A stretch of 64,000 bases of DNA from Sulfurimonas sp. HSL1-2. Its GTDB lineage: Bacteria > Campylobacterota > Campylobacteria > Campylobacterales > Sulfurimonadaceae. Made by a program: the position numbers and the translations under genes. This document shows positions 42,983-52,932 of the stretch, one piece after another. The notes below the pieces were generated by a model. It searched no databases. It was given only the letters and a program-made list of their open reading frames with translations, and had not been told where the DNA came from. Location of the stretch: contig NZ_CP147914.1 of NCBI RefSeq assembly GCF_039645565.1, forward strand, positions 1,299,573 to 1,363,572, written 5' to 3'. The stretch's first letter is position 1; each line of letters opens with the position of its first letter.

Positions 42983-44332
42983 TTAGCTACGGGCTGCTTT
43001 GAGGGTATCGGCGATGAGGAACGCCAGTTCGAGGGACTGGTCCGCATTGAGGCGCGGATCGCAGTGGGTGTGGTAACGGCTGTTGAGGTCCTCTTCCGTA
43101 ATATGGAAGGCACCGCCGAGACACTCGGTGACGTTCTTGCCCGTCATCTCCAGGTGGACGCCGCCGCCGTAGGTCCCTTCGGATCTGTGAACCTGGAAGA
43201 ACTCTTTCATCTCGGTAAGGATATCGTCGACGCGGCGGGTCTTGTAGCCGTTTCCGGACTTGATGATGTTGCCGTGCATCGGGTCACAGCTCCAGAGCAC
43301 CTTTTTGCCTTCGCGCTCGACGGCCCGGATCAGCTCCGGCAGGTGGTCGCCGACCTTGCCGGCACCCATGCGTACGATCACGTTGATGCGTCCGGCTTCG
43401 TTCTCCGGGTTCAGGGTATCACAGAGCTTCAGCAGGTCTTCGGTCGTCATGGACGGACCGGCCTTGAACGCCAGAGGGTTTTTGACGCCGCGCAGGAACT
43501 CGACGTGCGCGCCGTCGACCTGGCGGGTACGGTCGCCGATCCAGAGCATGTGAGAGGAGACGTCGTACCAGTCGCCTGTCAGGGAGTCCTGGCGGGTGAA
43601 GGCCTCTTCGTAGTTAAGCAGCAGCGCTTCGTGGGAGGTGAAGTAGTCCGTTTCGCGCAGGGTGCGGTAGGTCTGCGACGTCACGCCGCAGGCTTCCATG
43701 AAACGCAGGGACTGCTCGATCTGCGCCGCGAACGCTTCGTACTTCTCCGACATCTCCGTCTGCTTGACGAAATCGAGGTTCCACTTGTGCACCTGGTGCA
43801 GGTCCGCCATACCGCCCGACGCGAAAGCGCGCAGCAGGTTGAGCGTCGGTGCCGCCTGGTGGTAGGCGTGGATCATGCGCTCCGGGTCCGGGATACGCGC
43901 TTCCTCGGTGAACTCGATGCTGTTGATGATATCCCCACGGTAGCTCGGCAGCGTAACGTCGCCGACGGTCTCCATGTCAGAGGAGCGCGGTTTGGCGAAC
44001 TGGCCGCCCATGCGCCCCACTTTGACGACCGGCAGGCCGCTGGCGAAACTCATGACGACGGCCATCTGCAGCATCACCTTGAAGGTGTCGCGGATATTGT
44101 CGGCATGGAACTCGGAGAAACTCTCGGCGCAGTCGCCGCCCTGGAGCAGGAACGCCTTCCCATCAGAAACCTGGGCCAGCTGCGCTTTCAGATTCCGTGC
44201 TTCGCCCGCAAACACCAGCGGCGGATAACGCCGCAGCTCTGCTTCGACCCGTTTCAGGTGGTCCTGATCGGGGTAGGTCGGTTGCTGCTTGATCGGAAAA
44301 CTTCTCCAGCTCGATGGTGACCAGTTACTCAT
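42983..44332 (-). CDS. aroF: Class II DAHP synthase (3-deoxy-7-phosphoheptulonate synthase)
   Basis: This enzyme joins phosphoenolpyruvate and erythrose-4-phosphate in the first step of the shikimate pathway. The roughly 449-aa protein is of the plant-like class [49 protein letters not shown] and [18 protein letters not shown] hold the metal and phosphate ligands. I start at ATG 44332 ([10 protein letters not shown]); a TTG three codons upstream is possible. Together with trpE and aroE further right, it supplies aromatic amino acids. Confidence 0.95.
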   Translation of the reverse strand: MSNWSPSSWRSFPIKQQPTYPDQDHLKRVEAELRRYPPLVFAGEARNLKAQLAQVSDGKAFLLQGGDCAESFSEFHADNIRDTFKVMLQMAVVMSFASGLPVVKVGRMGGQFAKPRSSDMETVGDVTLPSYRGDIINSIEFTEEARIPDPERMIHAYHQAAPTLNLLRAFASGGMADLHQVHKWNLDFVKQTEMSEKYEAFAAQIEQSLRFMEACGVTSQTYRTLRETDYFTSHEALLLNYEEAFTRQDSLTGDWYDVSSHMLWIGDRTRQVDGAHVEFLRGVKNPLAFKAGPSMTTEDLLKLCDTLNPENEAGRINVIVRMGAGKVGDHLPELIRAVEREGKKVLWSCDPMHGNIIKSGNGYKTRRVDDILTEMKEFFQVHRSEGTYGGGVHLEMTGKNVTECLGGAFHITEEDLNSRYHTHCDPRLNADQSLELAFLIADTLKAARS

Positions 44333-44447
44333 GGCTCTCAATACCTTATAATCAATTTAGAGCGGCAATGATACAGCACGAAGCTTTAACAGGGGGTTAA
44401 TAACGCCCCGCCGGCACGCTGTCAAGCTTTTTTTAGTGAGAGTTGTC

Positions 44448-44453
44448 TATAAT
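44448..44453 (+). promoter_or_regulatory. -10 box for the cvpA-fur-lysS operon
   Basis: TTGTCTATAAT (perfect TATAAT), 30 bases before the cvpA ATG. Confidence 0.55.
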
Positions 44454-44482
44454 TCTTCTCAATTTCAAAACGGGCGTTCTGA

Positions 44483-45088
44483 ATGGATTTCAACTACTTC
44501 GACCTTGTCATCTCCGTCATCATCCTGCTGCTTGGCCTCAAAGGCATCCTCAACGGCTTTTTCAAAGAGCTTTTCGGGTTGATCGGGATCATCGGCGGTA
44601 TCTTCGTTGCCTCACGGGTCAGCGGCGAGGTCGGAGCCTTCCTCAACGACAATATTTTCCATTTCGAGAGCCCCTCCCTCATCTCGTTTTCGGGCTTCCT
44701 CCTCACCCTGGCGCTCTTCTGGCTCGCCATGGTAGGAATCGGCCACCTCTTCAAACGCCTCGGCGCCGCCAGCGGCCTGGGCGCGCTTGACCGAATTGCG
44801 GGCTTCGTCTTCGGCAGCGGGAAGTTCTTCTTCATCGCCGCCGTCATCGCCTACGCCCTCAACAACGTCGTCACCATCCGCGAAAACATCCGCGAACCGC
44901 TTGAGGGAAGCATCCTCTTCCCTATTCTCGTCGAGACCGGCAGCTACATCATGCACCTCGATACCGAATCGCTGCAGCCCAAGGAGACGGCGCCCAAGCC
45001 CGAAACGAACGACTCCGCCATCTCGATCGAACGTGCCGGCGAGATCATCGAGACCGTCAAATCACAGCTGAAGGAGCAGACGCCATGA
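44483..45088 (+). CDS. cvpA: CvpA family inner-membrane protein
   Basis: The 201-aa protein has four TM helices in the first 140 residues with the family start FNYFDLVISVIILLLGLKGILNGFFKE and a Gly-rich GALDRIAGFVFGSGK loop. The C-terminal third is charged and cytoplasmic. CvpA-like proteins affect envelope integrity and colicin V export; the precise role is unclear. It is the first gene of a unit in which fur starts inside its stop codon (ATGA), as in Campylobacter. Confidence 0.9.
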   Translation: MDFNYFDLVISVIILLLGLKGILNGFFKELFGLIGIIGGIFVASRVSGEVGAFLNDNIFHFESPSLISFSGFLLTLALFWLAMVGIGHLFKRLGAASGLGALDRIAGFVFGSGKFFFIAAVIAYALNNVVTIRENIREPLEGSILFPILVETGSYIMHLDTESLQPKETAPKPETNDSAISIERAGEIIETVKSQLKEQTP

Positions 45089-45567
45089 GCCATTCGAATG
45101 ACTTCAACGCCAAAACCATCGAATACGAACAGCTCCTCGAGGATTTCAAAAAACTGCTGAAAAAGAACGGCCTGAAGTTCACGATCCAGCGCGAGGTGAT
45201 CCTGGAGACGCTCTACAACTCCGACGAGCACCTGACCCCCGAAGCCCTCCACAAGAAGATCCAGGAGAACTACCCGGACCTCAAAACGGGGATCGCGACG
45301 ATCTACCGTACCCTGGGCCTGCTGGAGAGTGAAGAGATCGTCACCTCGCTCTCCTTCGGTGCCCAGGGCAAGAAGTACGAACTCGGAGCCAAAGAGCACC
45401 ACGACCATATGATCTGCACCGAATGCGGCTCCATCACCGAGTTCGTCGACGAGGAGATCGAAAAACGCCAGCACGCCATCGCCGACAAACTCGGCTTCCA
45501 GATGAAAGACCACTCGATGCAGATCTACGGGGTCTGCGCCGAATGCCAGAAAAAATCACACACCTAA
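45085..45567 (+). CDS. fur: Fur-family ferric uptake regulator
   Basis: The 160-aa protein has a winged-helix domain (KFTIQREVILETLYNSDEHLTPEALHKKI, GIATIYRTLGLLE) and a metal/dimer domain with EHHDHMICTECGSITEF and a second CxxC (VCAECQ), so the structural zinc site is complete. The extra N-terminal helix (about 20 residues) is typical of Campylobacterota Fur. It should repress iron uptake genes when Fe2+ is plentiful. The location between cvpA and lysS matches the Campylobacter order. Confidence 0.93.
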   Translation: MSHSNDFNAKTIEYEQLLEDFKKLLKKNGLKFTIQREVILETLYNSDEHLTPEALHKKIQENYPDLKTGIATIYRTLGLLESEEIVTSLSFGAQGKKYELGAKEHHDHMICTECGSITEFVDEEIEKRQHAIADKLGFQMKDHSMQIYGVCAECQKKSHT

Positions 45568-45582
45568 CAGAGGAGATCGCTA

Positions 45583-47109
45583 TTGTCTTTTTTTGACAAC
45601 AAATACATCCAGCAACGTATCGAAAAAGCCGATGCGCTCAAGGCCGAGGGGATCAACCCCTACGCCAACGACTCGGCACGCAATACGACCATCGACAAGT
45701 TCCTGAACGTCAACTCCGACCTGGCGCACACAGAGACGAAACGCGACGAGAACCGCCGCTACTGCGTCGCGGGGCGCATCAAGTTCTTCCGCGTCATGGG
45801 GAAGGCCAGCTTCCTCAAGATCGAGGACGAAAGCGCCATGCTGCAGGTCTACGTCACCCGTGACAACCTGCCCGAGGGCTTTTACAACAACGTCTTCAAA
45901 AAGCAGATCGAGGTCGGTGACATCATCGAGGTCGAGGGCTTCCCCTTTGTCACCAACCAGGGCGAGCTCTCCCTGCACGTCGACGGCTTCAAGCTCCTGA
46001 CCAAGGCGATCGCGCCGCTGCCGGAGAAGTTCCACGGCCTCACCGACAAAGAGATGCGCTACCGCCAGCGCTACCTCGACCTGATCATGAACAGCGAAGT
46101 GCGCAAGACCTTCAAGATCCGCAGCCAGATCATCTCGCTCACGCGCCGTTTCTTCGAGGACAAAGGCTTCCTCGAGGTTGAAACGCCGATGATGCACCCC
46201 ATCGCAGGGGGCGCCAACGCCAAGCCGTTCGTGACGCACCATAACGCCCTTGGCGTCGACCGCTACCTGCGCATCGCCCCGGAGCTCTACCTCAAGCGCC
46301 TCATCGTCGGCGGCTTCGAAGCCGTCTTCGAGATCAACCGCAACTTCAGAAACGAGGGAATGGACGCGACCCACAACCCGGAGTTCACCTCCATCGAGTT
46401 CTACTGGGCCTTCAAGACCTACAAGGACCTCATTGCGTTGACCAAGGAGTACTTCGAGTACCTCTTCGACCACCTGAAGCTCCCGACGCAGCTGCCCTAC
46501 GGGGAGATGGAAGTGGACTTCTCCAAATTCACGGAGATCCCGCTCATCGAGTCGCTCAGCGCGATCGGCGGCGTACCGGAATTCATTGTCCACGACAAAG
46601 AGAAGATGCTTGTCTACCTGCGCGAAAACGGATTTGACGTCAGCGACAGCCTCAATGTCGGCCAGCTCCAGGGCGAGATGTTCGACGCCTTCGTCGAGGA
46701 GAAGCTGATCAACCCGACCTTTATCACGATGTACCCGGTCGAGATCTCTCCGCTGGCGCGCCGCAACGACGCCAACCCGGCGCTCACCGACCGCTTCGAG
46801 CTCTTTATCGCGGGGCGCGAAATCGCCAACGCCTTCAGCGAGCTCAACGACCCCATCGACCAGCTCGGCCGTTTCGAGGGACAGCTTGAAGCCAAAGCCG
46901 GCGGCGACGAAGAAGCGCACGAGATGGACGAGGACTTTGTCCGCGCGCTCAGCTACGGGATGGCCCCGACGGCCGGCCAGGGGATCGGCATCGACCGTCT
47001 CGTCATGCTGCTGACCAACGAGCACTCCATCCGCGACGTGCTCCTGTTCCCGGCGATGAAGCCGCTGAAAAACGAGCTCAACCCCGCCGACGGAGACGAG
47101 GAAGAGTAA
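45583..47109 (+). CDS. lysS: Lysyl-tRNA synthetase, class II
   Basis: LysS charges tRNA-Lys. The 508-aa protein has the N-terminal OB fold ([25 protein letters not shown]) and class II motifs: motif 2 [29 protein letters not shown] and motif 3 [19 protein letters not shown]. It starts with TTG at 45583 after a good GAGGAG ribosome-binding site; the reading [16 protein letters not shown] fits the family. It follows fur by 15 bases. Confidence 0.97.
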   Translation: MSFFDNKYIQQRIEKADALKAEGINPYANDSARNTTIDKFLNVNSDLAHTETKRDENRRYCVAGRIKFFRVMGKASFLKIEDESAMLQVYVTRDNLPEGFYNNVFKKQIEVGDIIEVEGFPFVTNQGELSLHVDGFKLLTKAIAPLPEKFHGLTDKEMRYRQRYLDLIMNSEVRKTFKIRSQIISLTRRFFEDKGFLEVETPMMHPIAGGANAKPFVTHHNALGVDRYLRIAPELYLKRLIVGGFEAVFEINRNFRNEGMDATHNPEFTSIEFYWAFKTYKDLIALTKEYFEYLFDHLKLPTQLPYGEMEVDFSKFTEIPLIESLSAIGGVPEFIVHDKEKMLVYLRENGFDVSDSLNVGQLQGEMFDAFVEEKLINPTFITMYPVEISPLARRNDANPALTDRFELFIAGREIANAFSELNDPIDQLGRFEGQLEAKAGGDEEAHEMDEDFVRALSYGMAPTAGQGIGIDRLVMLLTNEHSIRDVLLFPAMKPLKNELNPADGDEEE

Positions 47110-47176
47110 GGCTAAAAAGCGTAGGATTGATCCAAGGAAGCTGGTAGGAAGATACGTTCAGAATGCCAGAACAACA

Positions 47177-47260
47177 AAGTGCGGTTTAACTGCACGCGGG
47201 CCCGCCGCCAAGGCGAACCCAGTGTTAACGTAGGCAATCGGAACTTGGTCCCGATGCCGT
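47177..47260 (+). ncRNA. Candidate structured RNA element, copy B (glyA leader)
   Basis: This 84-base element ends 27 bases before the glyA ATG. It keeps the GTGC/GCAC hairpin and the AACCCAGTGTTAACG block of copy A. The inner stems are changed but still pair: CGCC/GGCG (47203-47215) in place of TTCC/GGAA, and ATCGG/CCGAT plus GGC/GCC (47233-47258) in place of the 7-bp stem. Such paired changes suggest selection on RNA shape. A cis-regulatory role on glyA, for example sensing a one-carbon or amino-acid metabolite, is possible but unproven. Confidence 0.58.
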
Positions 47261-47287
47261 ATTTAATTCAATAAAAAGAGGAAAAAA

Positions 47288-48535
47288 ATGAGCTTTCTGC
47301 AAGAGTTTGACAACGAAGTTTATGCCCTGTGTGAAAAAGAGCTGGAGCGCCAGACCGACCACCTTGAGATGATCGCTTCCGAGAACTTTACCCTGCCCGC
47401 CGTCATGGAGGCGATGGGTTCCGTATTCACGAACAAATACGCCGAAGGCTACCCGCAGAAACGTTACTACGGCGGATGTGAATTTGCCGATGCCGTCGAG
47501 CAGCTCGCCATCGACCGCGCCTGCGAGCTCTTCGGCTGTAAATTCGCCAACGTCCAGCCGCACGCCGGCTCCCAGGCGAACGGCGCCGTCTACGCCGCGC
47601 TGATCCAGGCGGGCGACAAGATCCTCGGGATGGACCTGAGCCACGGCGGCCACCTGACCCACGGTGCGAAGCCCAGCTTCTCGGGCAAGAACTACCAGAG
47701 CTTCACCTACGGTGTCGAGCTCGACGGCCGCATCAACTACGAGCGCGTCATGGACATCGCCCGCATCGTCCAGCCGAAGATCATCGTCTGCGGCGCTTCC
47801 GCCTATGCCAGAGAGATCGACTTCAAGAAATTCCGCGAGATCGCGGACGAAGTCGGTGCGATCCTCTTTGCGGACATCGCCCACATTGCCGGCCTCGTTG
47901 CCGCCGGTGAGCACCCGAGCCCGTTCCCGTACGCAGACGTCGTCACCACGACGACGCACAAGACACTCGCCGGCCCGCGCGGCGGTCTCATCATGACCAA
48001 CGACGAAGATATCGCGAAGAAGATCAATTCCGCGATCTTCCCGGGTCTGCAGGGCGGACCGCTGGTCCACGTCATCGCCGCCAAGGCCGTCGGCTTCAAA
48101 TACAACCTCTCCGACGAGTGGAAAGCGTACGCGAAGCAGGTCAAGTCCAACGCGAGCGTCCTCGCCGACGTCATCATGAAACGCGGCTACAAGGTCGTCA
48201 GCGACGGTACGGACAACCACCTCGTCCTCGTCTCCTTCCTCGACCGCGACTTCAGCGGTAAAGACGCCGATGCGGCACTGGGCCGCGCGGGCATCACCGT
48301 CAACAAGAACACCGTTCCGGGCGAATTCCGCTCGCCCTTTGTCACTTCCGGTATCCGTATCGGTTCCCCGGCGCTCACGTCCCGCGGGATGAAAGAGGAG
48401 CAGTTCGAGATCATCGCCAACCGTATCTGCGACGTTCTCGACGACATCGAGAACGAAGCCAAGCAGGCCGAGATCAAAGCAGAACTCAGAGCACTCGCCC
48501 AGCAGTTCGTCATCTACTCCCAGCCGACGTATTGA
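47288..48535 (+). CDS. glyA: Serine hydroxymethyltransferase
   Basis: GlyA converts serine and tetrahydrofolate to glycine and methylene-tetrahydrofolate, feeding one-carbon metabolism. The 415-aa PLP enzyme has [17 protein letters not shown], the [13 protein letters not shown] segment, [15 protein letters not shown], and the cofactor Lys in [16 protein letters not shown]. The ribosome-binding site is AAAGAGG. A candidate structured RNA lies in the 178-base gap after lysS. Its TGA overlaps the ATG of the DUF1882 gene. Confidence 0.97.
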   Translation: MSFLQEFDNEVYALCEKELERQTDHLEMIASENFTLPAVMEAMGSVFTNKYAEGYPQKRYYGGCEFADAVEQLAIDRACELFGCKFANVQPHAGSQANGAVYAALIQAGDKILGMDLSHGGHLTHGAKPSFSGKNYQSFTYGVELDGRINYERVMDIARIVQPKIIVCGASAYAREIDFKKFREIADEVGAILFADIAHIAGLVAAGEHPSPFPYADVVTTTTHKTLAGPRGGLIMTNDEDIAKKINSAIFPGLQGGPLVHVIAAKAVGFKYNLSDEWKAYAKQVKSNASVLADVIMKRGYKVVSDGTDNHLVLVSFLDRDFSGKDADAALGRAGITVNKNTVPGEFRSPFVTSGIRIGSPALTSRGMKEEQFEIIANRICDVLDDIENEAKQAEIKAELRALAQQFVIYSQPTY

Positions 48536-49071
48536 TGGACAGAGAGGCCCGTTTTTTCGAACGGATCGTCCGGTCGTACTACTGGCAGAAGATGCCGGAA
48601 GTCGCCGAGCAGGTCCCGTTCGGGAACCGCACCTTCTTTTCGAAATACAAGCGCGTCGATGCGCCGCTGAGCGATACCCTGATCAACGCGCACCGCGCCC
48701 GGCAGCTCACCCTGGCCCACCCCCTTGTCGACGATGACGGTAACGTCCCTTTTATCGTGATCGACTACAACGGCGATGCGCCCAAACACTTCTACCACCA
48801 TGCGGGCAAGATCCTCTCGGCACTGGGGTATGAAGACCTTGTCACCTTCCACTCGGCAAGCCCGAACCACCTGCATCTCTACGTTCCCTGCGGCGCCGCT
48901 TTACAACACGCCGTCGAAATGGGTAAAATCATTTCCCAAAAGCTGGAAGAGAAAATGAACCGGCAGTGGCGGGTCTACCCAACCGACGCGCTGCCCGATG
49001 CCTACAACATCATCAATCTTCCCTATGCCCTGTTTACAGCGGGGGGCAACAAAGGAGCCCAGTATGCCTGA
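48535..49071 (+). CDS. DUF1882 family protein
   Basis: The 178-aa cytoplasmic protein belongs to a family I know only from Campylobacterota, always next to glyA. It has FHSASPNHLHLYVPCGAAL and a central FIVIDYNGDAPKHFYHHAGKI; several His residues are clustered, but no known catalytic motif is present. The function is unknown. The start ATG overlaps the glyA stop (TGATG). The SPOR gene begins inside its 3' end, so it is part of the same transcript. Confidence 0.82.
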   Translation: MDREARFFERIVRSYYWQKMPEVAEQVPFGNRTFFSKYKRVDAPLSDTLINAHRARQLTLAHPLVDDDGNVPFIVIDYNGDAPKHFYHHAGKILSALGYEDLVTFHSASPNHLHLYVPCGAALQHAVEMGKIISQKLEEKMNRQWRVYPTDALPDAYNIINLPYALFTAGGNKGAQYA

Positions 49072-49747
49072 CGAACACCACAACGAACTCAACGATATCA
49101 TCCTCAACCGAAACTCACGGGACGGTACCCGCAAAAAGATGCTTATCGGAGTCGGTACGTTGGTGATCGTGGCCATCGTCATCGTCATTATCATGGGACG
49201 CATGAGCGGCTCCGCACCGGTCCAGGTCGCCCACCCCGAAGTCGTCGCCAAACCGATTCCCACCCCGCTCACGCCGGTGGCATCCGTCAATGCGACGACC
49301 CCTGCTCCCGAACCGGAGCCGGCAGTCGAAGCGCCCGCAGCCCCCGAAATCGCCCAGCCGGTCCCGATCGCGCAGAGCGACATCATCGTTATCGATGAGA
49401 CGGAACCCGAGGTCGCACCGCAACCGAAACCGGCGCCTGCCCCGGTCGTAAAACCGAAACCGGCTCCGGTGCCGACCCCTGCACCGGCAGTCGCGGGCCA
49501 CCCGGCACCGGGCGACGTCTACATCCAGGTCGGCTCATTCAGCCGCTACAAGCCCAACCGCGCCTTCCTGGACAACATCAAGCGCAGCGGCTACGAGTAT
49601 ACCTTCCACCGCGTCGTCATCAACGGCCAGACGACGAACAAAGTCCTCGTCGGTCCGTTTACAAACCGAACCGACGCCAAAGCGCGCCTGCAGGATGTCC
49701 GCCGCAAGATCGAATCCGGCGCCTTCATCTACACCATCAAACCGTAA
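49064..49747 (+). CDS. SPOR-domain inner-membrane protein
   Basis: The 227-aa protein has a short cytoplasmic N-terminus, one TM helix (MLIGVGTLVIVAIVIVIIMG, about 26-45), a long Pro/Ala/Val-rich periplasmic linker and a C-terminal SPOR domain (about 150-227, VYIQVGSFSRYKPNRAFLDN). SPOR domains bind peptidoglycan stripped of stem peptides at the division site, so a role in cell division or wall shape is likely. ATG 49064 follows AAAGGAG and overlaps the DUF1882 gene by 8 bases. Confidence 0.88.
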   Translation: MPDEHHNELNDIILNRNSRDGTRKKMLIGVGTLVIVAIVIVIIMGRMSGSAPVQVAHPEVVAKPIPTPLTPVASVNATTPAPEPEPAVEAPAAPEIAQPVPIAQSDIIVIDETEPEVAPQPKPAPAPVVKPKPAPVPTPAPAVAGHPAPGDVYIQVGSFSRYKPNRAFLDNIKRSGYEYTFHRVVINGQTTNKVLVGPFTNRTDAKARLQDVRRKIESGAFIYTIKP

Positions 49748-49759
49748 GAAGCGAGAGTT

Positions 49760-51166
49760 ATGTTCCACCACACCCAGTTTATGCTCGACCAGTTCGCACC
49801 GATCGCGCTCTACCAGAAACTCAAAAATGCCTTTGCGGACGAGATCACCTTTCTGTTCGAGAGCGCCGGCAGCAGCGGCGGCAAGAACAGCATTATCCTG
49901 ATCGGTGCGCGCGAGCGGCTGCAGTACCGCGAAGGCGAGATGCGCTACACGAACGGTGCGGGCGAAACCGACGTCTCGGCGGTCTCCCCGTTCGATTTCC
50001 TCAAATCCTACTACGCCGCGATCGACACCGCCCCGTACAAGGCGGTCTGCAAAAGCCTCGACATCGGCTATGCCGACGGCTTTATCGGCTACATCGGCTA
50101 CGACATGGTCAAGGTATTCGAACCGGTACTGAAAAGCCACATGGAGAACCTCGAAGACCCCATGCAGGTGCCCGACCTCGACCTGATCCTGCCCAAGCTC
50201 GTCGTTGTCTACTCCCACCAGAACCACAAGGTCACCCTGCTGACGACCCTGGACGCGATGGCGGAACGCTTCGGCACCCTCGAGGCCGAGATCAAGGGCG
50301 AGTACGACTACACCCCGCTCATCCCGATGCATAACGACGAAGGGGGCAGTTTCGCCTTTACGAAAGAGCGCTTCTTCGAGATGGTGGCGGACTCCAAGGA
50401 GATGATCAAGAGCGGCGACGTCTTCCAGATCCTGATGACGAACCGCTACACCCGCAAAGCGCATGTCGACCCGTTCAGCTTCTACCGCATTCTCCGCACC
50501 AAGAACCCTTCGCCCTACATGTTCCTGATGGAGTACGAGGATTTCGCCATCGTCGGAAGCTCCCCGGAGGTCATGGTGCGCCTGCAGGAGAACGAACTGC
50601 TGCTGCGCCCCATCGCGGGGACCCGTAAACGCGGCGACACCAAAGAGCGCGACCGCGAACTCGAAGAGGAGCTGCTCGCCGATCCCAAAGAGCTTTCCGA
50701 GCACCTCATGCTCATCGACCTGGGGCGCAACGACATCGGCCGCGTCGCCAAGACCGGCACGGTCAAGGTCGAGGATATGATGCATATCGAGCGCTACTCC
50801 CACGTCATGCACATCGTCAGCGACGTCACGGCCGAACTGCGCGAGGACAAAGACATGTTCGACCTCTTCATGGCGACCTTCACCGCGGGGACCATGACCG
50901 GGGCGCCGAAGATCCGTGCGATGGAGCTCATCGCGCAGTTCGAAGGGCTCAAACGCGGCTTTTACAGCGGTGCGATCGGCTACTTCGGCTTCGACGGCAA
51001 CATGGACAGCGCCATCACGATCCGCACCTCCCTCGTCAAACCGGGCGAGGTGATCCTGCAGGCGGGCGCGGGCATTGTCGCCGACTCCCAGCCCGAACTC
51101 GAGTACCTCGAAGTCCAGAACAAACTGGGCGCGCTGTTGAGCTCCCTGGAGGACCTGAAGTTTTGA
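49760..51166 (+). CDS. trpE: Anthranilate synthase component I
   Basis: TrpE makes anthranilate from chorismate, the first committed step to tryptophan. The 468-aa protein carries the chorismate-binding signatures RPIAGTRKRGDTKERD, LGRNDIGRVAKTG and TGAPKIRAMELI, with PIAGT typical of TrpE rather than PabB. The glutamine amidotransferase partner trpG is not nearby. The stop overlaps the TTG start of aroE, so the two aromatic pathway genes are coupled. Confidence 0.9.
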   Translation: MFHHTQFMLDQFAPIALYQKLKNAFADEITFLFESAGSSGGKNSIILIGARERLQYREGEMRYTNGAGETDVSAVSPFDFLKSYYAAIDTAPYKAVCKSLDIGYADGFIGYIGYDMVKVFEPVLKSHMENLEDPMQVPDLDLILPKLVVVYSHQNHKVTLLTTLDAMAERFGTLEAEIKGEYDYTPLIPMHNDEGGSFAFTKERFFEMVADSKEMIKSGDVFQILMTNRYTRKAHVDPFSFYRILRTKNPSPYMFLMEYEDFAIVGSSPEVMVRLQENELLLRPIAGTRKRGDTKERDRELEEELLADPKELSEHLMLIDLGRNDIGRVAKTGTVKVEDMMHIERYSHVMHIVSDVTAELREDKDMFDLFMATFTAGTMTGAPKIRAMELIAQFEGLKRGFYSGAIGYFGFDGNMDSAITIRTSLVKPGEVILQAGAGIVADSQPELEYLEVQNKLGALLSSLEDLKF

Positions 51167-51960
51167 CCCCCTCCCTCTTCGCCATCTTCGGCGATCCCGT
51201 CCACCACTCCCGCTCGCCGCTGATGCACAACCACGTCTTCAAACGCCTGGGCTTTCCCGGCTGCTATACGCGGGTGCATCTTACCGACGGCACCAAACTG
51301 CGTAAAACCTTCTTCGACCTGGGGCTGCAGGGTGCGAACATCACCGTGCCGCACAAAGAGGCCGCCTACAGCGCCTGCGACGAGATCCGCGGTTTCGCCA
51401 AAGAGGTCGGCGTCGTCAATACGATCGTCAATGAAAACGGCAGACTCATCGGCTACAACACCGATGCCGACGGTTTCCTCTTTGCCATCCGCAACTTTGA
51501 CAATGTCAACGACGTCCTGATCCTCGGCGCAGGCGGCACGGCACGGGCCCTGGCAACGAGGCTGAAGCAGGAGGGCAAAACCGTCCACGTCCTGAACCGC
51601 TCCGCCGGCCGCCTGGCCCCCTTTGCCGACGACGGCTTCGCGACGATGACCTGGGACGATTTCACCCCCAAAGGTTACGACCTCGTCGTCAACACGACCT
51701 CGGCCGGGCTCGAAGACGACAGCCTCCCCGCCCCCGAAGCCCTGCTGCTCCCGCTGCTGCGGCAGAGCCGCTACGGGGCCGATGCCATCTACGGCAAAGT
51801 GACCCCTTTTCTCGCGCTCTGTGCCGAGAACGGTCTCCAAGCCATCGACGGCGCCGAGATGCTCCTGGGCCAGGGGGTCCTGGCCAACCGTCTCTTCACC
51901 GAAGAGCGCTACAGTGCCGAGTCCATCGAAGAGGTGATGCGTGAAAGTTTTGCCTTTTAA
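51163..51960 (+). CDS. aroE: Shikimate dehydrogenase
   Basis: AroE reduces 3-dehydroshikimate to shikimate with NADPH. The 265-aa protein has the substrate motif FGDPVHHSRSPLMHN, the catalytic Lys in GANITVPHKEAA, NTDADGFL and the NADP loop LGAGGTARALATRL. It starts with TTG 51163 (GGAGG ribosome-binding site), whose TG is shared with the trpE stop. The next gene begins 20 bases before its stop. Confidence 0.95.
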   Translation: MTPSLFAIFGDPVHHSRSPLMHNHVFKRLGFPGCYTRVHLTDGTKLRKTFFDLGLQGANITVPHKEAAYSACDEIRGFAKEVGVVNTIVNENGRLIGYNTDADGFLFAIRNFDNVNDVLILGAGGTARALATRLKQEGKTVHVLNRSAGRLAPFADDGFATMTWDDFTPKGYDLVVNTTSAGLEDDSLPAPEALLLPLLRQSRYGADAIYGKVTPFLALCAENGLQAIDGAEMLLGQGVLANRLFTEERYSAESIEEVMRESFAF

Positions 51961-52930
51961 ACGCACGGCCTCGGCCCTGCTTCTGCCGCTGCTCAGCACT
52001 GCCCTCTTCGCCTACAGCGACTGCAGTTTCAAAATCGACGCCTACGAGTCCATCTGCAACAAGGCGGTCAAAGCCGGCGTCAGCGTCGACTATGCCAACC
52101 GCTACCTGCTCGATGCCCAGAGCACGCTGCGCGACGCCCAGAGCCTGCGCCTTTTCAGCCCGAAGATGATCACGGTCCACCATGCCAACGAGAAGCGTGC
52201 CAACAACGCCCTCGTCACCTTCGTACCGGCGATGGTCGAAAATCTTCGGCAGTACCGCGGCGCCTATGACGAAGCGGAACGGCGCTTCGGCGTCAACCGC
52301 GAGGTCGTCGCGGCCATTCTCGCCAAGGAAACGCGTCTGGGGCGCGTGGGATGCACCCACGACGCCTTCACCGTCTTCAACACGCTCGTACGGGAGCTCC
52401 CCGCCGACAGCGAACGCAACAGGGGCCTCCTTGCCATGGCCGAGCGCAACATCGTCTCCCTGATGGCGTTCTGCTACACCAACGCCATTACCCCGGGCAC
52501 CTGCCGCTTCAAAAGCTCCTATGCCGGGGCCGTCGGCATCTCCCAGTTCATGCCGCAGAACTTCTACCTCGTCGAGAGCTACGGCCAAGGCCCGGGCGAC
52601 CTGCAGAAGATGGAGGACGCCATTCTCTCGACCGCGCGCTACCTGCATGACAATGCCGGCTTTACGGTGCTGATCGACTGGAAAAAGTTCCCCCTGATGC
52701 CCGAGGTTGAAGAGGCGTGGTACGACTACGACTTTGCGACCGACAACGCCTCCTTCGCCTTTGACAAGGGGCGCAACGGCCGCACCTACAACTGCTACGC
52801 CTGCGGCAAACCGGAACTCGGCTATCTCAGCGGCTATGTCAAAAAGATCATGCGCTACAACAACTCCAGCAACTATGCCGTGGGCGTGCTGCGTCTCGCC
52901 TACGACGCCTTTACCCTTTCCAACAAATAA
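51941..52930 (+). CDS. MltB-type lytic murein transglycosylase
   Basis: The 329-aa secreted protein cleaves peptidoglycan with formation of 1,6-anhydro ends. It has a signal peptide (SALLLPLLSTALFAYSDC) and the SLT_2/MltB core: VAAILAKETRLGRVG holds the catalytic Glu, followed by GAVGISQFMPQNF and later ILSTARYLHDNAGF. A Cys-rich tail (NCYACGKPE) may add a disulfide. It starts with GTG inside the end of aroE. No clear lipobox is present, so it may be soluble or membrane-held. Confidence 0.9.
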   Translation: MKVLPFKRTASALLLPLLSTALFAYSDCSFKIDAYESICNKAVKAGVSVDYANRYLLDAQSTLRDAQSLRLFSPKMITVHHANEKRANNALVTFVPAMVENLRQYRGAYDEAERRFGVNREVVAAILAKETRLGRVGCTHDAFTVFNTLVRELPADSERNRGLLAMAERNIVSLMAFCYTNAITPGTCRFKSSYAGAVGISQFMPQNFYLVESYGQGPGDLQKMEDAILSTARYLHDNAGFTVLIDWKKFPLMPEVEEAWYDYDFATDNASFAFDKGRNGRTYNCYACGKPELGYLSGYVKKIMRYNNSSNYAVGVLRLAYDAFTLSNK

Positions 52931-52932
52931 CC

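Noticed and set aside
45580-47025. Minus-strand frame (481 aa) opposite lysS
   Set aside because: lysS is certain on the plus strand, and the opposite frame shows only antisense composition.
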